Shown here piece by piece: positions 10,689 through 21,326 of a stretch of 24,168 nucleotides of DNA. This DNA comes from Chromera velia (taxonomy: Eukaryota; Sar; Chromeraceae). Each line of letters starts with the position of its first letter. Within the stretch, counting starts at the first letter, position 1. The notes under the pieces are model-generated. The model was not told where the DNA came from. It made no database searches and saw only the letters and a program-made list of their open reading frames with translations. Made by a program: the position numbers and the translations under genes. The DNA is taken from positions 1 through 24,168 of the forward strand of contig JAHBMJ010003656.1 of NCBI GenBank assembly GCA_018398765.1. Direction: 5' to 3'.

Positions 10689-13600
10689 ACATACACCGAC
10701 CGACACACGCTCTGCAGGAGACACGGACGATCGAGCGAAGGAGAAGATATGAGAAGGAACGAATGAGAAAGGACGGAGGTTGACGTGGAGAGGGAGGAAG
10801 AAGACGAATCTCCGAGTCTGCATGAGTTCCTCCCCTACTGACCTCTCTCCTAGCCGCCTCAAATCGACAAAATCGGTCCACACAGGAGGCCCCCCCACAC
10901 ACAGACGTCTTCTCTCCACTCCATCGTTCTCCCTCTCTTCCTGATCCAGCCCCCGATGCAGGAGGGTCATCTGAGGACCCCACTCGACCTGCTGTCCTGG
11001 ACGGAGGGCTACGAGGTCGAGCAGGGGAGTGAGAACAAGAGGGGGGGCGAGTGACTGCCCGCTTCCTCCACTTGAGAAGGCCTTGACGAGAAGCAGCTGT
11101 GTCTCTGTGAGGGCGGGGGCATTGTCTGTCTCTGCCGCAATTCCTGGTCCTTCTCTCTCTTCTTTCCCTTTGACGCTGAGTTTCTTTTCTTTTGTCTCTG
11201 TCTCTCTTTCTCTCTTGGAGAGAGACAGTGCCGGTATTAGGTCGAGAAAGAGAGAGAACGGATGAGGGCTTAAGCCAGAATCAACTCCTGCGTAAAGAAA
11301 ACGTGTGAAGCGACAAGGAGGGGGGAGAGGGAAAGAGAGAGGAACAGAAAGGGCACATAAGTTACGAAAAGGAGAAGCAGAACGCCTATCACTCAATTCT
11401 ATGCAGAGAGAGAGAGGGAGAAATAGAGAAAGAGCTTCTCTATGCAGGTTAGAAGTCACAATCAATACGGCCATGCGAGCAGCCTACAACAGAACAGGGA
11501 ACATGGAAAGGGAATCAATCCACTTATCTCAGTTAAAGAGAGAGAGAGCGAGAGAGAGACCAACCCCATGGAAGGGTCGGTCAGCAAAGGGACGAGAGTC
11601 ATGTGCGGATGATGTCGAATGCCGATCGCAGTGGTGAAATAATTGATTCTTTCCCTCCCACCTGTATACACGGACGCGACGAAGGGAGGCTGAAGACGAA
11701 GACTCAGAATAGAGACGGCCGCACAAATGTCCAGAGCGACCAAACCGCACACCATCGCGACACGGACGTCGCCATCTTGCCCCCCTTTGCACGAAGAAGA
11801 CGAAAAAGGACCCAGAGGAAGGCACCAGTTCGGGTCACTGCACGAACGAGAACGGAGAGGAAAAAATATACATGGTCCGTGTGAGATTGCTCAACGGTAC
11901 AAGTACAGACAAACACAAACAAGCGATCGTCGTCAAGAAAGAGGAAGAGAAAGAGAAAGAAACGGAGGGACACGAACAGAGAAAGAAAGAAAGAAACACG
12001 TGCACAGAAAGAAAAGGGCGGGAGGGAACCGAACATCCATCCGATCTTTCAACCCTGATCGATCGATCACTCACTCAAGCAATCAATGCGACCTTTGTCT
12101 CTTTCTCAATCAGTCTCCCTCCTTACTCCAAATCCTCCCTTCTTCCTCCATTTCCATTCCTCCTTCCTGACTGACGAACCGCAGCATTGCAGCGTCGCCC
12201 CTGTACAGCACCCCTGTCACCTCCTGACCCGGACCCATCGAGTAGATTCCGTGTCTACCTGCCACATTCTCCACTCTTTCGAGGGCGCTGAATGCAAGAA
12301 TCACCCCTGCCGTCTCCCCAGATGCCCTTCGGAGGTCATTCATTCCCAGAGGCCCCAGAAACGTCTCTGTGCATGGGGTCTCCAGCTCAAACACCGTCTC
12401 CGTTGAAGCCACCCACACAGAGCCCCCTCCCAGTATCCCTCTTCCATTCTCTCCCTTCAATGCACCGTCCAAGGCGGCTAAGGATCGCATCAGAAGGGAG
12501 GCCGAGGTAGGAGGAAATGCCGGTGGCGGCGCACCGACCGTCTCTGAATGAGAGTGGAGGCCTGTGGAGTTTGCAGGTGTACCGGAACTCGGGGAGAGGA
12601 AACTGAAGGGGGGCGACTCGACCCCTCTGCTGACAGTTAAAATGAGTACCCGTTTGCCCTCCAGAGTTTCTGGACGAACGAAGGACTCTCCCTGCATGCA
12701 TAGGAATTCATGCACGCATGCACGCGAATCAAACAAACAAACCAACAAAGAAACAAAAAAAGTGCCTTACACCGATCGAAGCAGGTAAGATTTATTCACC
12801 GGTTGCATGAACTGAACAGCATTCTTGGTGAATTTTTCTCTGTCTGAAATCCACGCGTCCGGGAAAAGGCAGCTGCTGATGCTTTCAAAAGAAAAAGAGG
12901 AGAGGAGAGAGGCTGTATTGACGGTCGGAAAAGTAAAAGAACAAGAGAAAGGCCCTGAAAAACCTTGACTGCCCTCTTTGGAGCGCAGACGATGCACATG
13001 CTCAGCACTGCTCCATTCCATTCCATTCCATTCAGGGAATCGATTAATTGACCAGGAAACACACAAAATCATGATTCAACGGCTAGGGCACATGCACATG
13101 ACAAACCTCAATCCGTGCCTTCGAACGCAAACAGTGTGGACATGAACCAGATCTTTTCGCCTCTCACTGACCTTCTCTGCGGAAAAATGCTCGCAGACGA
13201 CCAGCAGCGCATTCAGCACCGCCCCACCGGACCCCAGAGACCAGTGGGAGTCCCGGTCCTTCTCTTTCTCTTTCTCCTTCTGCTCCTCCTTCAAGTTCGC
13301 TCCCTGCCGGCCAGTACGCTGGGCTTTCCCTCCTCCCTCTCGGTTGAGCATCTCTTGTTCACCGCTTTCATCAGTCCCTTCTGCCCTTTCTCTGAAAGGG
13401 TCGGGAACTGTCAGCAGCAGCGTGTCTGAGGACAGCAGGCCCTCCGCCTTCATCTCTCCTAGAAGAAATTCAAGAGACGCCGCCTGGGAGCGCCTGTGAC
13501 AAGAAATGCAAATGCAGTCCCATTCAACTCTTCTATTCTGAGCCTCCGATGATCCAGAAACCTCCTTGAACTCTCTCCTCTTCGCCCACGGTGTATCCCT

Positions 13601-14280
13601 CTTCTCTTCATCGCACAGAGAAGCAAGAACTCCGCTCGGAGCAGAATGCTCTCCCGTCTCTTTTCCTCTCTCTCCTTCATCTGCTGCTCTCTCAAACGCT
13701 TGTTGTCTTGCAAGACATGCAAAAGACAACGCGCCAGGGAGCGTCGACAGTCTCCAGTTCCCCTCTGTTGCCGCGCACCCCTCAGACACAGCTGCACTAA
13801 GGGACTTGAAGTTGTTCTCTGAACCCCTCAGAACCTCTCTCAGCCAGGCGTCCCTTTCCCGATAGACCCACGAAGGGACGCCAGGGCCTTCCGCATCTCC
13901 ACCCTTCTGCTTGAGTAGTAGTCGGGGAAGGTACTGAAGCCATAGAGCCGAGACGAGAGAGGACTTCGGCGAGTCCCTCCCCTTCCCCTTCCCTTTTGAG
14001 TCCTTGTCACAGGAGGACGAGAGAGAAAGGCAGGGGAACAGACGTGCAGTCCACAGACACCTGCTGTCCTGCTTCACGAGTCCAGGAGGCCAGACGTGCT
14101 CTTCCCTCAACTGCATGAGTGCATGCACAAAGGGATCGTTCGTTTCATTTCACATACAGACACGTGCAGTCGCGTAACCAGGAACGTCATCCGCATTCTG
14201 GGTATTACGAAATCAAAATATTTTCTTGCGGCTTCCAAGAGCCTCCCTGATCTGCACAGACAGAGAAACAAACAAAGAAA

Positions 14281-14316
<36 letters not shown>

Positions 14317-14338
14317 GAAGGAAAGAAACAAAGAAACA

Positions 14339-14384
<46 letters not shown>

Positions 14385-14405
14385 GAAAGAAAGAAACAAA
14401 CAAAC

Positions 14406-14436
<31 letters not shown>

Positions 14437-15200
14437 ACGAAGGTGGAACATCCAAACAAGCGGCTGCCTCCACTCCATCCTCAAGCAGGAATGCAACCAG
14501 TCACACCCTCTCCCCTTCCACTCCCCTCCAACCGCCCAGCAGACCCGAAGAGCCTCCAGCGCGTCTTCCCAGAGAATGCCCAGGAACCTGCCGCCCTTGC
14601 CAATCAAATCCTTCGGCCCGTCCTGCGTGCCGTACACGAACAACACCCTCGGACGCTCTCTGTCCGTCCCCACGTCCTCGCAGCTGCTGTTCGGTGGATC
14701 TCCTCCTTGAAGGGAAGTCAGGGGGATCTCTTGGAGGACCGTGCCGGGTTCTGCAACCACTGCGCCTTCTCTCTCCACCGCTTCAAGCGTCCTGCATGCA
14801 TACAGACGGAGCCAGGCAGATGTGCACGGAGGCGCATGCATGAATGCGTACAAGAGAGAGCACATCTGCACTTATGAGGGAACGCCTGCATGTCTGTGCA
14901 TGTACAGGACGGCCTAGCTGCCTTCAGCGCCGTGGCGAATCAACAAACATCGATCGAACAGGCGTGCGTCAGCGAGAAAGAAGAGGGCGGAAGGAAACGG
15001 TCGGCACACATCCTCTGTCTTCTCTTTCTCAACTCTGCTTTTCATTTCTTGAGAAGCGAAAGAAAATACAAGAGATATGACACAAAAGTCACTGCTGTTC
15101 TTTTTACAGTCAGAGAACACCAGTACCTCGATGCAACAAACAAAAACAGTGCCGATAGTACATTGTGTCCACTGCTTCTTGTATTTATTAATATCTACCC

Positions 15201-15242
<42 letters not shown>

Positions 15243-16555
15243 ACCTGCAGCCGCAGAGAAAGGACCCGCTTCCCAATTGGAGTTTCCTTCGAGGACACAG
15301 GGCCGAGTCAACAACTATACAATCTCTCCCAACAGTAACACTCACACACCGAGCATCCCTTCCCTCTCCTTCCAGAGACCTTCCGCCCTGTCTGCCCTCT
15401 ATCCGAGTGCTAGCCTCCCCTCTTCCCACTTCCAACACAGAGTTCAAAAACACAAACGAACACGGACTCTCGGCCTCTTTCCCCCCCGCAGTCATCGCGC
15501 CGTTCAGCACATCGGCACTGCACAGCGACGTGACCACTCTCTGCCGCCTCAGTTCCCCCACTGATCCCCTTTCAAGCATCCACCGCATCAGTTCAGGTAC
15601 CGTTCCCAAGTGTTCAAACCTCCAAGCCTCTTTCCCTCTTGGCCACAAAGCAAAAAATCGAAATCTCTCGAGTTCTCTCCAGAGAGCCTGTCTTGCTTTC
15701 ACAACAGAGGCGGGAGGGATGCAGCCCTTCGTTTGGTCGTGGAGCAGAAAATCTTCAAAAGACCGAGTCACCCCCGCTGTCCCAACTGCCATCAGAATGT
15801 CTGAATAAAGCTCCACACGCAACACATCTGTACCCCCAGCGATCCCTCTCTCTGTGCAACCCGCAAGCGCCCCCCCAGATCCGGTCAAACCCAAAAGAGA
15901 GGACACCACTGAGGTGCCCAGAAGAACGACGCCTGAGTCGAGAGCGATTTCGCCTTCTGCACTTGTCGCCCCTGCCGTCCCAGCAAGAACAGAAGGAGAG
16001 GGTTTCTGCAAGAACGTGCGCACTGGCAGAGGAATTCTGCTGGAGCTGTCTGAGGAATCGGCACAATTACAAGCAGAACCATAATCGTCCTCGAGGACAT
16101 ACACGCCATGCTTCGGTCCGTAGCTCGAGGCAGCGGAGATTGCCAGGCCGACAACTGTCTGGTCGACAGCGGTGTCAGAGGGTTCCCACAGCAGCACTCG
16201 GGGGTTATCGTCCGGCGCCACGCAGGAAAGAAGAACGTCGGAACAGCACACCGCCACACCATCTCCCTGAAACTTTGCAAAAAGTTTGCACATGTAAGCA
16301 AACGTGAGGTCAAATGAAGATTTGGAAATTTCTGTGCGTCTGCTGCTTGGACTTCCGATAATCACTCCGAAGGGCGGGACATTCAGGGGTGACCATGCCT
16401 TCCCTGCAGGGGAAAAAAGGAAGAAGGGCCGCATGAAGAAAGGCCTTAGTAATTAGCAGTCTGCTTCAGTCGCTTGCTCACTTCACTGGTGACTGACAGA
16501 GTCAGTGACTCACACGCGCGCACTCAAGACGAACACGCACACACGCGCTCGCACG

Positions 16556-16642
<87 letters not shown>

Positions 16643-16677
16643 ATAAACAAACAAAAATTGAGAGACACGGAAACAAA

Positions 16678-16716
<39 letters not shown>

Positions 16717-17284
16717 AGCAGAAAAGAAGTCAAAGACCAAAGGATAAGACAGTCCCCTCTTTTGTCTGAGACGACCTGAACCAACCACAAAGAGACTGAA
16801 TAGGCAGTCTCTGAGAGTCTCCCCCCGAGTGCACGAGGAGAATCCGTTTGCCTTTGAAGCAGGAGAGGGAATCCCACATAGCCGTCTCCCCGTCTCCGTC
16901 TCCGCAACACTTCGGCAGCAGCCGCTGCGCCCCCACGGCCCTTGCATATTCAACCAGCGCATTCACAGTTGCACCCCCTGAGCCGACCCTCTTGCCATGG
17001 GGGTCGCTGAAGCAATGCACAGAGCAGACGGACGGGGGAGGCAAGAGACCAAGTGCCTGTCTTTTCAAAAGCTCTCTCTCGCACGTTCGAGCCTGTCGAT
17101 CATTTGCGGCGCTCAGAATGATCGCGTGGAAAGGGCATGAGAGGCACGGGATATCTGCTGGAGAAGATGTCATGATTGGGCAGGAAACTCCCCCAGAGAA
17201 AGAATCTCGAAGGGTGGTGTACCTCGATGCTTGCTTTCCTTCAGGTCCCTTTATTCCTGCGGAGACAGCAGTGATCGACTCCAT
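4277..17284 (-). CDS. FKGP: FPGT-fucokinase fusion: GDP-L-fucose pyrophosphorylase / L-fucose kinase, 14 exons
   Basis: The predicted protein of ~2487 aa would convert L-fucose to L-fucose-1-phosphate and then to GDP-L-fucose (salvage pathway, cytosolic in known relatives). Exons (high to low): 17284-16786, 16403-15245, 14791-14545, 14110-13172, 12691-12180, 11837-11662, 11287-10843, 10594-10032, 9290-8755, 8071-7688, 7321-6614, 6214-5914, 5496-5158, 4932-4277. All 13 junctions keep phase, and the joined codons continue conserved segments, for example [15 protein letters not shown] and SLC|G|KAWSPL. ATG 17284 is the first Met after an in-frame TGA 12 bases upstream. The stop is TAA 4279-4277. 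Plant/bacterial FKGP and human FCSK are about 950-1090 aa, and FPGT about 600 aa. This protein is roughly the sum plus inserts. No in-frame Met precedes the second module within its exon, so a fusion fits better than two genes. Introns are microsatellite-rich. Internal splice variants are possible. Confidence 0.85.
5508..5641. repeat. Compound (CA)n/(GA)n/(CATA)n microsatellite in intron 12
   Basis: Two CA-then-GA blocks separated by CATA repeats. On the transcribed strand it reads (TC)n(TG)n and ends ten bases before the acceptor AG of exon 13 (5498-5497). Confidence 0.95.
7083..7135. repeat. Coding hexanucleotide repeat, (GAGAGG)n on the gene strand
   Basis: Seven CCCTCT units plus flanking CT repeats on the plus strand. 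In the frame of exon 11 they encode about nine Glu-Arg pairs. No stop interrupts it and it sits between two conserved kinase blocks. Confidence 0.85.
8101..8130. repeat. (GAGT)n microsatellite in intron 9
   Basis: Seven GAGT units, about 30 bases upstream (in gene direction) of the exon 10 acceptor at 8073-8072. Confidence 0.9.
8367..8416. repeat. (TC)n(TG)n microsatellite in intron 9
   Basis: Plus strand reads TC then TG, so the transcript carries (CA)n(GA)n. This is the reverse of the orientation of the other CA/GA intronic microsatellites in the minus-strand genes. Confidence 0.95.
9600..9719. repeat. (GA)n microsatellite in intron 8
   Basis: About 120 bp of GA with occasional GAAA, GTGA and GGCA interruptions on the plus strand; (TC)n in the transcript. 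Confidence 0.95.
9905..9984. repeat. (CA)n with CAGACA repeats in intron 8
   Basis: Five ACACAG units then pure CA, ending in GAGAGAG. It lies close to the exon 8 donor (10031), so the pre-mRNA would read (UG)n shortly after the 5' splice site. Confidence 0.95.
10642..10691. repeat. (CA)n microsatellite in intron 7
   Basis: About 50 bp of CA on the plus strand ((TG)n in the transcript), 47 bases before the exon 8 acceptor at 10596-10595. Confidence 0.95.
14266..14436. repeat. (GAAA)n/(CAAA)n microsatellite in intron 3
   Basis: About 170 bp of GAAA and CAAA units; (TTTC)n in the transcript. All long ORFs across it are low-complexity shadows. Confidence 0.95.
15203..15237. repeat. (CA)n microsatellite in intron 2, abutting the donor
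   Basis: In the transcript the exon 2 donor GTCCGTTT runs straight into (GT)n, so the microsatellite begins about eight bases after the splice site. Confidence 0.95.
16560..16637. repeat. (CA)n(GA)n microsatellite in intron 1
   Basis: CA block followed by a GA block on the plus strand; (TC)n(TG)n in the transcript. Confidence 0.95.
16679..16710. repeat. (CA)n microsatellite in intron 1
   Basis: Second CA block of the same intron, about 75 bases downstream of the exon 1 donor in gene direction. Confidence 0.95.
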
Positions 17285-17583
17285 GCAGTCTTCTCATGTC
17301 TTCTCTCACCTACACAGACAATAATTCGATCTGCCTCAGTCTACTTGTTTTGCCTACTGCGTGAAGCATTTTGACATTTTGACGTGTTGGATTCAAGGGG
17401 GACACGTCCAAGGTCGACATCGAATACCAGCTGTCGAATGCTGTCGATACGAATCTTTTACGCTGACTACGGTTCGGGTGTTCATAGCACGTCCCAGTAT
17501 ATGTACTACGGCCCGCATACTGAGCGCATAGTATAGGGTACGTGCCTTTGAGAGACTAACGGGAAGAAACGGAACCTTAATTG

Positions 17584-17635
17584 TCATACCTTGTCACAAA
17601 CTAGGCATATAAGCCTAGTTTGTGACAAGGTATGA
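17584..17635. repeat. Perfect 23-bp-arm palindrome (hairpin)
   Basis: Arm TCATACCTTGTCACAAACTA plus GGC pairs perfectly with the second arm GCCTAGTTTGTGACAAGGTA plus TGA. The loop is the six bases ATATAA. The pairing stops exactly at 17583/17636. The pair is too precise to be random at this length. Confidence 0.95.
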
Positions 17636-18394
17636 GTAGATCCGCCCCTCATCATACCTCATCATATATTGGGACGCAGCATGCACAAAAAAACCCTCAA
17701 TCATCAGTACGCGTCTACTCACTCCTCCTAGTCTCTCTCTTACGATCATATACTATCGCGTCTTTTCCTACAATTTTCAGTTTAATACACAGGAGCCTAA
17801 TATCAACACTTCATTGATACACTGCCTCTCTGAAATTTCAATTCAATCCTCTTAAGGACCTGAGACTACTAGCTTTCTCACTCTACTTTGACGCTCTCTC
17901 GCACCTAGAAGAGAAAGTTTCCATATCTTTTTTGGTGATCTTTTCCATCTATTTTAATTTACTTTAATCAAATTCCTAACCCAATTTCTATCAATCCCCC
18001 CAGTTTTCTTCATCAATATAAATCTATGATACAAATAGGGTGCCGTACACTACATATTATCACATATCAGTAACATATGGCTAAGCCGCATGCATAAAGC
18101 TGATATTAAAAATAATTTGAACTAAGAGAGATGTCGCTAAAGATATCGGCTGCGAAACGTTACGGTACAAGACTAAAGTGCACACTAATGTGCACCGGGC
18201 CGTCCATAGATTGTATAAACTATATTCAGCTATGTATACTGGTCTGGCTAAACAGAGTTCAGCATGGTTTCTAATATTTTTTCATTAAGGCTTGCCGGGG
18301 GAGACTCCCGGGGAGTTTAACCTAGAAGAACACTGTCAAGGCCTGAGTTGATCTTTTGTTAAACGTTAGAAGCCTCCTAAGAAGCCTCGAAGTA

Positions 18395-18465
18395 TAATGA
18401 TGATCAGGTGATCGACTTAACCCGGCAGCCATCGTGACCTAATGGCAAAGCCGCAAAGGGCACTA
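18395..18465 (+). repeat. Dispersed repeat, copy B
   Basis: ATGATGATCAGG then ACTTAACCCGGCAGCCATCG and TGACCTAATGGCAAAG...AAAGGGCACT match the reverse complement of 4032-4095, with scattered changes and a small insertion (CCGC region). Likely a diverged transposon fragment family. Confidence 0.75.
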
Positions 18466-19308
18466 AGGACCTAGCTGAGGATAGTAAACTTAATTACGGA
18501 AGCGATCAAAATGGCTACTAGGGCGGCTAAGACTCAGATTAGATAAGTTATATATGTTTCTAAACGTTTTCCCCCTTTAAACACTTACTGTATGTCATTG
18601 ACTTGGAGATGTACTTGAATAAACATTGTGTTTTTGGATCACTGATGATGCTGCTACTGATGATGTAACTTGAAAGTCAAGTTTTAACGAGCACCGATCA
18701 ACGGACCGACAAAGACTGTCACAAAGTTACGGCGACGGATCAAAATCTTCATAGCTTCAGGGGGCTAGCTATGACTATAACTCTGACACACCATCATCCA
18801 GAACTAGCTGCATACTTCTAACATTAGGCAGGGAAAAGTTGTTATTAATTTGTAAGGATGCCACGCTACACTGCTTTATAATCAACACTTAAAATCAACT
18901 ACGAGTCAAAAGCTTCAATCTCTCGAGGGGCATGCTGAATAAGGTTAAATCGAAAATCATTCAGAAGCTGGGCCAACAAAATTTTTTTTAACTTTGAACT
19001 TTTGAAATTGATCGGTTTATTGAACTTTATTCTTTTGAAAGTTGATTCCACTGACTTTAAATATAATTTTAAACTATACGGATGAATCGCTTCAATCCCG
19101 TCGATCTTCTCTCCATGAAGCTCCGGACTTTTTTTTTATCAGTCAAACGAGCAACTATGCTGACAGCACATCAAACAGCTGGCTGCCCGAAGGCTAGATC
19201 GCATGATTTTTAAAAAAATTAATCAGATTTGGTCAAATGCTTACATTTTGAAGCGGCCAGTCAATGACTCAAAGAATCTTGCCTTACTTTCTTGTTTCTC
19301 TCCCTAAT

Positions 19309-20100
19309 CTACCCCTTCTGAGACTCCTCCTGCTTCTTCTTCAGCCACTCGGCGTGCTTCTTCTGCAGACATTTCGGGACGTTCAGCAATACTTTGAGCT
19401 GGTCGTTCTTCGCACCCGTCAGGATCCATTCGGGAATGTTGCCGAGGTCTACCTGCATTCATGCATGCATATGTATACCCCCATACATGCACACGCAGCA
19501 TTGCACACGAATACTATTCTCAGCAGCAAGGGAAGCAAGGCAGAAAAGCCACTCAACGCAGACGGACGGATGGAAAGACTGACAAACACAGGCGGCGTAG
19601 AAGTTGAAAATCCTAAAGACTCACGTGGTTGCAGTACAACACTGACATCTACAAATACACGTACGCTTGTAGGGATCTCGCTCCTGCGGTGATATTAAAC
19701 TACGGATCGAGCAAAAGCAGACCGACCCACCGACCCACCTGGTTGTAGTAGGTGATCTGCACGCCCCCTGCCTCTGTCTCCCTGATGTCGTACCCTCCCA
19801 GCTGCACATGCGAAATTCAACGGACAATGCCCCCATTGCAAAAGTGCATTAATTGCCATCATGAATTACCCCCAAAACAAGGTTCGAGGCAAAAATTTCC
19901 TTTCTTCCCCATTCTACGGCAATCCTCATGCTTGGGCAAAGAGACGGAACAAACAGAACTTGTGAGAGCACACAGAAAGAAGCACAGAAACCAGATCTGC
20001 AGGCACCTGTACTCAGTTGGGGCGAAAGATGAATGCAGAAATTTCGCCAGATGCTCCAACATCCTCCCTCTCTTCCTTCTCTACTTTTTCCACATACATA

Positions 20101-20145
<45 letters not shown>

Positions 20146-20354
20146 CAACGGTGCGGACGGATCTCCCTCTTTCGTGCGCTTAGGAATCTGGCACTTCAAG
20201 TTCTACTTCTCTCCTCTCGAAATCACTGTTCGAAGAAGGGAATCTTCTTTTTACACACACTCACGTGAAGCTTTCCCCGGACAAGGTTGGGATTCATTTC
20301 CGGTGTCTGCGGGTGTTCGATTGAAGTTGAACCAATTGCCATGTGCTTGTCGGA

Positions 20355-20428
<74 letters not shown>

Positions 20429-21291
20429 GAGAGAGAGAGAGTGAATACACAAATACGCACATACGTTTCAGCCTCTCGCTCTTTGGTGGCCTTTTTTTTC
20501 GGTTGGGCCAGAAGATTAAAAAAAAAACAAAGGAGAAAATCAGATGTTCTTTCTTCGTTTGGTCTTGTCCCCAAAATTTGCCCTTCTTAGTCGAGAGAGC
20601 GCCAGCTTCCATTTTCCTTCCTTGTCGAAGAGGACTTTCAGAACACCGGTAGACAGACTGCATGGCATTGTGAGCGAACACACACGCAAAAACAAAAGAA
20701 AAGAAAAAGGAAGGCTCCCTCCATCCATCCAAGCTGAGCTTGCCTTTTCCTTCCAGACGATCGACGTCAGGTCCCTCCCCGACACCCCATAGCGTCCGTA
20801 GAAACCTTGGTAGAGCACCGCAAGGGTGTTTGGGAACTCGTTCAGAAGAATCACTGAAGACAAGAGGGCAGAGAGGATACGTGCAAGTGCATACATAGAT
20901 AGATAGAAAGAGGAGCAACCGTGGTGGAGACAGACTGGCAGAGAAAGAGGCTTCGAGAAGGTCCCTCGATCCCTCCCGGCTGAATTTTCTTTCCTGTGTG
21001 AATGGAAGAAATTCTCCCTCCATCCCCTCTTTCCTTCCTTCCCTCTCTGGTTCCTAGCTTTCGTGAGAGGAGAGAAGAGAAGAGAAGAGAAAATAATAGA
21101 GGAGCCTCTCATTTTGCTTGTCCAACCACACTGTTTGCAGGCACATGCAAACAAAGAACCCTCTCTTTCTTGATCACATCATGCACTCTCTCTCTTCCTT
21201 CCACGCCACTACCGGGGCGTGCACTCGGAGCAGGACTGGAAGACGAGTTGCGTTCCTGCACGCCTAGATGCCAAGCCCTCGAGTGCACGCG

Positions 21292-21326
<35 letters not shown>

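Larger units (their letters stand above)
7688..13528 (-). other. Module 2: FCSK-type pyrophosphorylase-like domain, signature degenerate (residues ~830-1820)
   Basis: Starts in exon 4 at [10 protein letters not shown] (res ~830) and continues through exon 10. LLLTVPDPF and [16 protein letters not shown] (928-943) closely match human fucokinase's N-terminal domain. Where module 1 has [10 protein letters not shown], this one reads [13 protein letters not shown] (~964), so the Gly-Gly-Asp/Tyr-Ser-x-Arg motif is missing, as in human FCSK. Downstream, [50 protein letters not shown], a beta-helix-like region in exon 8, GRTLVYEV-type sequence at the exon 8/9 join, and [11 protein letters not shown] (exon 9) keep the family order. 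A charged ~50 aa insert rich in K/E lies directly before GSGG. I infer a structural or regulatory rather than catalytic role. Confidence 0.75.
13687..17284 (-). other. Module 1: FPGT-like GDP-L-fucose pyrophosphorylase (residues ~50-777)
   Basis: Encoded by exons 1-3 and the start of exon 4. Order: [10 protein letters not shown] (res ~52-61, Rossmann-like strand); [14 protein letters not shown] (97-110) and [14 protein letters not shown] (148-161), the sugar nucleotidyltransferase signature followed by GK at ~167-168; then [29 protein letters not shown] and [14 protein letters not shown], which track FPGT blocks in order. A left-handed beta-helix-like region ([18 protein letters not shown]) follows, and the block [10 protein letters not shown] closes the domain. 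The [10 protein letters not shown] and LWTARLFP wording is closer to animal FPGT than to the kinase-linked domain. Signature residues appear intact, so I infer this is the active pyrophosphorylase. The first ~50 residues have no visible conservation. Confidence 0.8.
17285..19308. other. AT-rich intergenic region between the fucose salvage gene and the START gene
   Basis: Both flanking genes are on the minus strand, so this ~2 kb holds the fucose gene's 5' flank and the START gene's 3' flank. I see no ORF with coding character. It contains the hairpin at 17584, a GTGCACA-type inverted repeat near 18180-18197, a GC-rich palindrome CCGGGGGAGACTCCCGGGG near 18295-18313, and the dispersed repeat copy at 18395. 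No core promoter element could be assigned. Confidence 0.6.

Noticed and set aside
7577-17284. Treating the minus-strand region as two neighbouring genes, an FPGT and an FCSK
   Set aside because: Exon 4 reads through the boundary without a stop, and no Met precedes the second module's first conserved strand. The fusion is the simpler reading, though cDNA would decide.
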